Positions 4,843 to 9,919 of a stretch of 9,919 bases of DNA are shown here, one piece after another; positions within the stretch are counted from its first letter, which is position 1; each line of letters opens with the position of its first letter. The translations under genes were made by a program, and so were the position numbers. Location of the stretch: the NCBI GenBank assembly GCA_018221165.1, contig JAAOYD010000075.1:1-9919 (forward strand), in the 5' to 3' direction. The notes beneath the pieces are model-generated. The model was not told the DNA's origin and did no database searches. It saw only the letters and a program-made list of their open reading frames with translations. This DNA is from Candidatus Woesearchaeota archaeon (GTDB lineage: Archaea > Nanobdellota > Nanobdellia > Woesearchaeales > UBA525).

Positions 4843-7800
4843 CTACTGCACTGCGAACGCAGCTAAGAGCGCTTCTAACTGGACGAACTCATCCGAGCCT
4901 TCAACCATTCTGAACTCAGCTTCGCCGCAGGCCTTAATCATTCCAAGCTTGCGCTTGTCCTCGACACCTTCGAGTTTCCAGACAGCGGCTTGCAACTGCT
5001 TCACCACGTCGAGACCAGAAAGACCATACTCAAGCATGACTTTCAAGAGCTGCTTCCGCGCTTCCAAGAAATCGCCTTTCACAGAAAGATCCAACACAGA
5101 CTTAATCTCAGTCGGCCGCGCGTAACTCGCAATGCTGAAGATGTGCTCGTCAGTCACTTTCTTGTCCAAGGCCGCGCAGGCCTGGAGAATGTTCTCGACC
5201 CGACGCACGTCACCGCCAGACACTTCAACGAGAGCGTCGAACGCCTTCGCATCGACAGTCAATGATTCGCCCTTCACTATACGGTCAACAACGACTTTCA
5301 ATTCGTCCTTCGAAAGCGGCTTGAACCGGAACACCGTACAACGTGATTGGATTGGATCAATGATTTTACTGCTGTAATTGCAACTGAGAATAAACCTGCA
5401 CGTCTGGGTGTAATTCTCCATGGTACGACGCAAAGCCTGCTGCGCCTCTTTCGTCAACGCGTCGCACTCGTCGAGATAGATAATCTTGAACGGGACATCA
5501 CCGATGGCACGCGTCCGCGCGAAATCCTTCACCTTCACCCGCACGACATCAATACCGCGCTCATCAGAAGCGTTCAATTCGAGAAAGTTCCCGCGCCACT
5601 CATCACCAAACAATTGCCGCGCGACAACAAGAGAAAGCGTCGTGTTATGAAGAACAAGAGCACCATGACCGCCGATGAAGTTGTGCGTCTCCTCGACATT
5701 CAAGTCATAGACCTCATCTCCTGAAACCTGCTCAAGAACATTCACTGTATCCCAGCGAAGCTCCGCTTGTGAAAGATACTGGAAAAGCTCCAAGTTCTCC
5801 ATCACATCCTCTGAGTATATTCGTCTCTCCACGAGCGTCTTAACAGCAACAAAGAGCCCTTGAAGCTTCAGGATGCTCTGAAATGAAAGGCCATCACTAT
5901 TCAAACACATACTGATATTTGCTGCCGAGTCATACATTGTTCTGGCTAGCTCAGCATATGAGATGTTGAAGAGCCTCAGAGTGCCCTCAAGTTCCTTCCT
6001 CAAGATGAGACTCTGCATCACTCGCGTGTAAGCTTCAGAGCCTGTCTTTTTCAGACGCTGCAAACCCTTAAGAACCTTCAAGGTATTGGCAAGATTCGGC
6101 TCCCTTCGCCCATCAAAATAATCTTTCAATCGGTCATATCTAATGTGGCATTCCTTCCCTAACGCACTCCTCGTTCGTGAATCACCCAACCCCTTGAACA
6201 AGTTCTCCAATTCCCCCTCGATGTCTGGTCGAAGACTGTCACACAAAGAAATAGCCTTCAACCCTTGATTCAGACGTTCCCTAGCGAGTTCACACAGAGA
6301 AGCGTAGAGTATACGTACACGATCCCTACTCCCTCGACCCCTATCAAAAAGGTGGCTGTTGTTCCCGAGCATGCTCAATTCTTCGTGCCTGATACCAAGC
6401 CGCGACATGACCTTTCGAACTCTGGAAGTCGCCACTTCCATAATGTCAACATTCGTCTCAGCTCTCCGGGGAGAACATAGTTGCTTGAACTCGCTTTTGA
6501 TACGTCGCCCCAGTTCATTCACTTGGAACGAATCATGGATTTCTAGATAGTACTGTCGCCGCTTTCTTCTGAGACGGGCATGGATTCCCCAGCGAAGAAG
6601 AATATATGAGAGTCCGAACAGCAGCTCTTTGCTCGCACTTGAGAACTGAACTCCCCCTTCACCACAATGACCATCACACTCAAAATAAGCCCTCACAAAA
6701 GCAGCGACGCATTCATCAGAAGCGACAAAGAGCGACGATGGTATCTTGATTATGTCAGATTTCTTCCGTCGGAGAATAATACCATAGTGACTTTCCAGCA
6801 AAGCGGAAATAGGCCTTGCAGAGAGCAATTCCATATAGGGAACATCAGGTAATTCTGATTCTTGCCAAGGCATATCACCAAAGACCTGTTGACTCAACTC
6901 AAGGAAATGCTGCCGCAAACGCTCATTCTTATTGTAGAACCGTATCGAAGAGACACGGACATGACCATCGCCGAAGACCAAACCGAGCCACTCATAAAAA
7001 GCCGGCGTCGCTTCAGTGAAATAAGAAATGCTTCCCTTCGACCGAATACCTCCTCGCTTATAGAAAAGCTTTGTCACCAACGACGTATCACGCACTTCGC
7101 AGAGAGGGATTTCCCGACGCTTCACAACTGTAGTAGCGCTGAAAACTAAAGGCCTCTCACCCTCAGAGACGAGCAAGCCTTCTTTGATGAGCTCACTCGT
7201 CGCCCAGGCGACAACGCCTCGTTTCTCCTTAATGGCCACTGATATCTCTGTATTCGAACCACGCTTCCCTTCAAGAAAAGCCAGCACTTTCCGTTTCACA
7301 CCTGAGCAGAGCTTGTTCGGCCGTATCAAAACCTCCTCGCGCAGCATCGCCCAAAAACCTCGTTCCCAAGAAATCGTCTGTTCCTGTACGCAAGGTTTAA
7401 CACACTCAGGAACCGCAACTAACGTACCCGTTCTAATAGCATGAGCCTCCGTCCACGTCGGCACACCTTCTTTCAACACAAGAAAAGGATGTTCTTTCGT
7501 TACTTTGAGATGTTTTCCAGCTGTCGTCTTTAGAAGGATAAGCGAATCTGCTTCACTTTTATAACAATACGCCACCTTACCTGGCTTGATTCTTCCTTCC
7601 ACATCCAAAGTCATGACTGTCGAGAGGCCATGCTTGTACGCCTCAGCAATCGGAAGCACTTCGCCAGCGCCAGTCATAATCGGCGTGTCACCAGTAATGC
7701 ATTTCCCCACGCCAGCCGGACCAGCAAACAATACATGCGGCATGTTGCCCTGCTTGACGAAGGCCTCGACCTTCTTCACGATGTCCTTCTGGCCCTGCAC

Positions 7801-7854
7801 TTCAGCAAAGGTAGAAGGACGGTATTTCTCAGTCCAAATCGCGTTCTCAATCAT
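4843..7854 (-). CDS. rfcS: Replication factor C small subunit, interrupted by an intein
   Basis: RFC loads the PCNA sliding clamp onto primed DNA. The 1003-residue precursor contains 317 extein residues, the usual length for an archaeal small subunit. The N-extein has WTEKYRPSTF and VQGQ near the start and Walker A GPAGVGK. The intein begins after that Lys, and the C-extein resumes with Thr, completing GKT. In the spliced protein, Walker B LDECDAL has its DECD at 109-112, and the arginine-finger motif SRC is at 151-153, within NYSSKIIDPIQSRC; helical lid and collar domains follow. I start at the ATG at 7854, not the in-frame TTG at 7872, because a TATA box lies 26 bp upstream of the ATG and MIENAIWTEKYRP fits known N-termini. 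DECD replaces the more usual DEAD. Function requires protein splicing, since the insertion breaks the ATP-binding loop. Confidence 0.96.
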   Translation of the reverse strand: MIENAIWTEKYRPSTFAEVQGQKDIVKKVEAFVKQGNMPHVLFAGPAGVGKCITGDTPIMTGAGEVLPIAEAYKHGLSTVMTLDVEGRIKPGKVAYCYKSEADSLILLKTTAGKHLKVTKEHPFLVLKEGVPTWTEAHAIRTGTLVAVPECVKPCVQEQTISWERGFWAMLREEVLIRPNKLCSGVKRKVLAFLEGKRGSNTEISVAIKEKRGVVAWATSELIKEGLLVSEGERPLVFSATTVVKRREIPLCEVRDTSLVTKLFYKRGGIRSKGSISYFTEATPAFYEWLGLVFGDGHVRVSSIRFYNKNERLRQHFLELSQQVFGDMPWQESELPDVPYMELLSARPISALLESHYGIILRRKKSDIIKIPSSLFVASDECVAAFVRAYFECDGHCGEGGVQFSSASKELLFGLSYILLRWGIHARLRRKRRQYYLEIHDSFQVNELGRRIKSEFKQLCSPRRAETNVDIMEVATSRVRKVMSRLGIRHEELSMLGNNSHLFDRGRGSRDRVRILYASLCELARERLNQGLKAISLCDSLRPDIEGELENLFKGLGDSRTRSALGKECHIRYDRLKDYFDGRREPNLANTLKVLKGLQRLKKTGSEAYTRVMQSLILRKELEGTLRLFNISYAELARTMYDSAANISMCLNSDGLSFQSILKLQGLFVAVKTLVERRIYSEDVMENLELFQYLSQAELRWDTVNVLEQVSGDEVYDLNVEETHNFIGGHGALVLHNTTLSLVVARQLFGDEWRGNFLELNASDERGIDVVRVKVKDFARTRAIGDVPFKIIYLDECDALTKEAQQALRRTMENYTQTCRFILSCNYSSKIIDPIQSRCTVFRFKPLSKDELKVVVDRIVKGESLTVDAKAFDALVEVSGGDVRRVENILQACAALDKKVTDEHIFSIASYARPTEIKSVLDLSVKGDFLEARKQLLKVMLEYGLSGLDVVKQLQAAVWKLEGVEDKRKLGMIKACGEAEFRMVEGSDEFVQLEALLAAFAVQ
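5644..7701 (-). mobile_element. RFC intein with LAGLIDADG homing endonuclease
   Basis: The intein is 686 residues, starting at Cys1 (codon 7701-7699) and ending in His685-Asn686 (5649-5644), followed by Thr+1. Block A is CITGDTPI; block B has Thr68-x-x-His71 (GKHLKVTKEHPF); blocks F and G are VYDLNVEETHNFIG and GALVLHN. All splicing residues are present. Between B and F lie two LAGLIDADG helices: LGLVFGDGH (6987-6961, catalytic Asp245) and FVRAYFECDGH (6699-6667, Asp343), with a KIP motif between them, so the endonuclease looks intact. The site, between Lys and Thr of Walker A, is a recognised intein site in archaeal RFC genes. At 686 residues it is longer than usual. One extra region (about residues 136-193) resembles a winged helix; another of about 250 residues lies between the endonuclease and block F. 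Confidence 0.95.
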
Positions 7855-7929
7855 GAAATCGAGGAACAGCAAGGGGATTATAAAGGTGATGGCGCAATGC
7901 TTATTAACCCCGAAACCCTCTCAAACAGC
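7855..7929. promoter_or_regulatory. Back-to-back divergent promoters for RFC and the four-helix membrane protein
   Basis: The minus-strand TATA TTTATAAT (7884 to 7877) is centred 26 bp from the RFC ATG at 7854. The plus-strand TATA TTATTAAC (7901-7908) is centred 26 bp from the ATG at 7930. The two boxes are only about 24 bp apart and lie in an imperfect inverted repeat, GGGGATTATAA (7873-7883) and TTATTAACCCC (7901-7911), 9 of 11 matching. Both transcripts should be leaderless. Confidence 0.6.
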
Positions 7930-8268
7930 ATGAAAGGTCGCAGGGAAGATTTTTGCAGGGACTACCAGGGCAGTATCACACTTAGAATCTTCCTCATCTT
8001 CATCATCTGGATATGGTACAGCATCACACCCTACACCATCCCCATCGAGAGCCTCTGGATACTCACCGGAGGCATGCTCCTCTATGCGGCATGGCTCTAC
8101 CACATCAAGCACCCAACCATGGGACTGCTCATGCTTGTCGCAGCAGGACTCAACACGCTCATGATACCCTACTGGAGCAAACAGCTCAATTTGCTTCTCG
8201 CTTTAGCGATAACCGTCATCCTCTTCTGGGACATCGTCACCACCAATCAAAAGTGCGGTGCGGAGTAA
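7930..8268 (+). CDS. Four-helix integral membrane protein of unknown function
   Basis: The 112-residue protein has a charged N-terminus (KGRREDFCRD) and four hydrophobic segments at about residues 16-33, 39-58, 63-80 and 86-103, joined by very short loops, ending in NQKCGAE. I do not recognise the family. The ATG at 7930 is chosen because a TATA box is centred 26 bp upstream; the upstream in-frame ATG at 7897 lies before that TATA box and is excluded if the promoter is right. Two Cys (9 and 109) are both predicted on the cytoplasmic side. It diverges from RFC and converges with the lipoprotein gene, 34 bp apart. Confidence 0.7.
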   Translation: MKGRREDFCRDYQGSITLRIFLIFIIWIWYSITPYTIPIESLWILTGGMLLYAAWLYHIKHPTMGLLMLVAAGLNTLMIPYWSKQLNLLLALAITVILFWDIVTTNQKCGAE

Positions 8269-8279
8269 GAACTAGTTCT
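8268..8279. repeat. 12-bp perfect palindrome in a convergent gap
   Basis: AGAACTAGTTCT begins at the last base of the membrane protein stop codon. It lies in the 34-bp gap between convergent genes and could be a small terminator hairpin or chance. There is no T-run on either strand next to it. Confidence 0.3.
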
Positions 8280-8302
8280 CAAAGACTAAAGAACAAATAG
8301 TT

Positions 8303-9313
8303 TTACTGATGCCCAACAGCTTGCACAACGACCGGCTGGATGATGCTTTCGCCGTAGCGGTAGCGCGTCATGATGGTCAGCATGTCTGTGTAGATGCGCG
8401 CGCCTGTTTCCACACCATCACCAGTGAGGGTGCAAGTCACGGTCATAGGCGCTCCTTGGTAGAGGATAACAACGCCAGTGTTTGTGTCATCAAAGCTGCT
8501 GCACTCAATAAGCATATTACTGCCAGGCGGCGGCAACAACTGTACCTCAACGCGATACTTGTTGATGTTTGTGATGCTTGAATCGCAAGTCTCGTCAGTA
8601 TAGAGACCGGTCCAGGTATCACCGTCTGGATCGCGGCCATAGAAGTCGCCAGTGCCAACATGCTCGATGATGAAGTTCACCATGACTTGATGCGGATTCA
8701 TCGGGTTCTGCACAAGCGACGTAATCGCAATGGGTGCACCGCTGTTTTGCGGTCCCTTCTCACCAGTCAAGGTACAAATCTGCGTATCAATAACATTCTC
8801 AATGATGTCATCCTTGAAACAAATCGGGACAGTAGCTCTGCCCTGGTAGTCATAGCAGAGATTAACGAGGAAGTTCTGGATGTAATTGCCCTGGGCAAGT
8901 CCTTGATAACTGAGGCCGTCGAACACTACACGAGTGAGCTGACCAGGAAGGATTGTACCATCGAAGTTCTTTCGCGCGCCAAGAAGCACACCATCATACA
9001 TGATGTTCAGATCGTCTACAGCGTCGATGCCGAAGACGCTCGGCACGAAACCTTCAAGCGAAACACCAAGGTAAGGATTTTCGGTGTCCAAGCCAACGTC
9101 AGATTCACCAACGTTCTCGATAGCAACACCAATACCGAAGGCCATGCGGTCGCCGTCATAGACAGCAGCAGGTGGCATACCCTCAACCAGTCCCATTTCC
9201 AAACCATCAGTGCCGCCGATGAATGGGATGCCCAACGGTTGCTGCTGTGGCTGGGCATCAGCACAGGCGACGATAAACGTGAGAAGTACGACCAACGCAA
9301 GGATTCGCTTCAT
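8303..9313 (-). CDS. Exported lipoprotein with two beta-sandwich-like domains
   Basis: The 336-residue protein begins MKRILALVVL and has a lipobox, Ile-Val-Ala-Cys17, so it is probably lipid-anchored on the outer face of the membrane. After a Gln/Pro linker (21-27) come two regions with Ig/CARDB-like strand patterns. The first (about 55-155) includes FGIGVAIENVGESDVG. The second (about 192-332) includes GAPIAITSL and VNFIIEHVGTGDFYG. Cysteines at 153, 165, 180, 243, 271 and 294 may form disulfides. The C-terminal half is clearly paralogous to the next gene upstream: CYxY, an isoleucine-containing Cys segment, GAP-AIT and TCT line up. The ATG at 9313 follows a TATA box 28 bp upstream. I know no assigned function; binding or surface assembly is a guess. 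Confidence 0.8.
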   Translation of the reverse strand: MKRILALVVLLTFIVACADAQPQQQPLGIPFIGGTDGLEMGLVEGMPPAAVYDGDRMAFGIGVAIENVGESDVGLDTENPYLGVSLEGFVPSVFGIDAVDDLNIMYDGVLLGARKNFDGTILPGQLTRVVFDGLSYQGLAQGNYIQNFLVNLCYDYQGRATVPICFKDDIIENVIDTQICTLTGEKGPQNSGAPIAITSLVQNPMNPHQVMVNFIIEHVGTGDFYGRDPDGDTWTGLYTDETCDSSITNINKYRVEVQLLPPPGSNMLIECSSFDDTNTGVVILYQGAPMTVTCTLTGDGVETGARIYTDMLTIMTRYRYGESIIQPVVVQAVGHQ

Positions 9314-9346
9314 AGGATATCAACCTCTGAAAAGGGATTTATAAGG
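9314..9346 (-). promoter_or_regulatory. Leaderless promoter of the lipoprotein gene
   Basis: The minus-strand core CTTATAAA (9345 to 9338) is centred about 28 bp before the ATG at 9313. A GAGGTTG (9326-9320) also lies between them and could act as a ribosome binding site if transcription starts earlier. The core sits 7 nt beyond the upstream gene's stop, so independent transcription is possible within the tandem pair. Confidence 0.5.
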
Positions 9347-9352
9347 TTATCG

Positions 9353-9919
9353 CTAAGTTACTCGTTTTACCATGACAGGCATATCGAAAATCTCGCCGTA
9401 ACCATACCACAGCTCAATCACGAGTCCGGTCTGGTAGGCGCTGTTGAGTTCTGAATATTCGATAGGATAGGTACAGGTGAACCTGCCTGTTCCTGTACGG
9501 TCAAGGCGGAAGTGGTTCTGCGGCGAGCACGTCAACTTATTGTTGCCAATGCGTACCTCACCAATCCACACAGTATCCATGTCAGCGCTCTTCGCGCCAC
9601 CAGGATAATACGGACTACACTTCTCAAGCTTACCCGGATCATATATTGTACCGTGGCCAGCATTTCGCACTTCGACGTGGAACACTGCTGTTCGAGGAGT
9701 ATTTTCCTGGGTCACGCGGGTGATAGCAAGCGGCGCGCCCTGACCATTACTCCAGGTCGCGATACGCGGCGTGCACACCTTGCGGTTCGTGCTGTAGGGC
9801 TGCGGGTCGATGCACACTGTGGGTGCAGCGAATGTGGTATACATATAGCAGTTCGTCAGCATAATGTGCTGCTGAATCTGGTCGGCGCCTTGCGGCCAGT
9901 CGATCAAGTGACCGTTGAA
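9353..9919 (-). CDS. Paralogue of the neighbouring lipoprotein, N-terminus beyond the window
   Basis: The frame is open from the window's end to a TAG at 9355-9353, so the start lies outside; the visible 188 residues begin FNGHLIDWPQ. They match the second half of the adjacent lipoprotein: CYMYTT and VCI align with CYDYQG and ICF, GQGAPLAITRV with SGAPIAITSL, FHVEVRNAGHGTIYD with VNFIIEHVGTGDFYG, and FTCTYP with VTCTLT. The shared pattern points to one beta-sandwich domain with conserved cysteines. By analogy it should carry a signal peptide upstream and be exported, but that part is not visible. Its stop is 39 nt before the next start, indicating a tandem duplication. No function is known to me. 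Confidence 0.8.
   Translation of the reverse strand, partial: FNGHLIDWPQGADQIQQHIMLTNCYMYTTFAAPTVCIDPQPYSTNRKVCTPRIATWSNGQGAPLAITRVTQENTPRTAVFHVEVRNAGHGTIYDPGKLEKCSPYYPGGAKSADMDTVWIGEVRIGNNKLTCSPQNHFRLDRTGTGRFTCTYPIEYSELNSAYQTGLVIELWYGYGEIFDMPVMVKRVT

Noticed and set aside
7855..7872. In-frame TTG at 7872 as the RFC start
   Set aside because: It would add six residues lying upstream of the predicted transcription start. The ATG at 7854 fits both the TATA spacing and the usual RFC N-terminus.
7630..7929. Longer plus-strand reading frame ahead of the four-helix membrane protein
   Set aside because: It runs antisense through the RFC and intein coding sequence and upstream of the TATA box at 7901-7908; only the part from 7930 looks like a membrane protein.
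8660..9454. 264-codon open frame on the plus strand
   Set aside because: It is antisense to the lipoprotein gene, which has a signal peptide, lipobox, promoter and paralogue. The frame looks like a mirror effect of codon bias.
1..9919. tRNA, rRNA or CRISPR array
   Set aside because: No T-loop GGTTC-type motif in a cloverleaf context, no rRNA core sequence and no regularly spaced repeats were seen on either strand.

Overview
The window comes from an archaeon. It carries a proteasome-activating nucleotidase (PAN), an archaeal replication factor C small subunit split by an intein, a stand-alone LAGLIDADG endonuclease and an archaeal-type PRC-barrel protein. Promoters are archaeal: a purine-rich BRE, then a TATA box about 24-28 bp before the start codon of many genes. 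The small-gene, lipoprotein-rich context would suit a DPANN lineage (for example Woesearchaeota-like), but this is a guess from gene style and not something the sequence proves.

Layout. 1-273 is the 3' end of an unrecognised helical protein gene. 334-1332 is an AT-rich LAGLIDADG endonuclease gene with its own leaderless promoter, followed by a GC-rich stem-flanked segment and a T-run. 1465-2628 (minus) encodes PAN, the ATPase that unfolds substrates for the 20S proteasome. It diverges from a PRC-barrel gene (2748-3011). 3012-3430 is an AT-rich island with a probable small gene on the minus strand (3088-3333), bracketed by a 15-bp direct repeat. 3507-4527 is a two-gene unit encoding a Tyr-rich secreted protein and a DUF218/YdcF-like protein, with an operator-like inverted repeat in its core promoter. 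4564-4842 is a leaderless gene for a small two-helix membrane protein.

4843-7854 (minus) encodes the RFC small subunit (clamp loader). It is interrupted inside the Walker A motif by a 686-residue intein with an apparently intact homing endonuclease and large extra DNA-binding-like regions. A four-helix membrane protein gene (7930-8268) diverges from it. 8303-9313 and 9353 to the window edge (minus) are tandem paralogous genes for Cys-containing beta-sandwich exported proteins; the first is a lipoprotein.

How the genes fit together: PAN and RFC are housekeeping AAA+ machines for protein quality control and replication. Two homing endonucleases, one free-standing and one within the intein, are the selfish elements. 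The rest is largely envelope-facing. The most unusual points are: (i) the PAN frame, read past its TGA stop, runs 13 codons to a second stop and again ends in Met-Phe-Gly, which resembles the proteasome-docking HbYX motif; (ii) the very large RFC intein with apparent tandem helix-turn-helix-like repeats; (iii) a clean split between leaderless genes and genes with ribosome binding sites.
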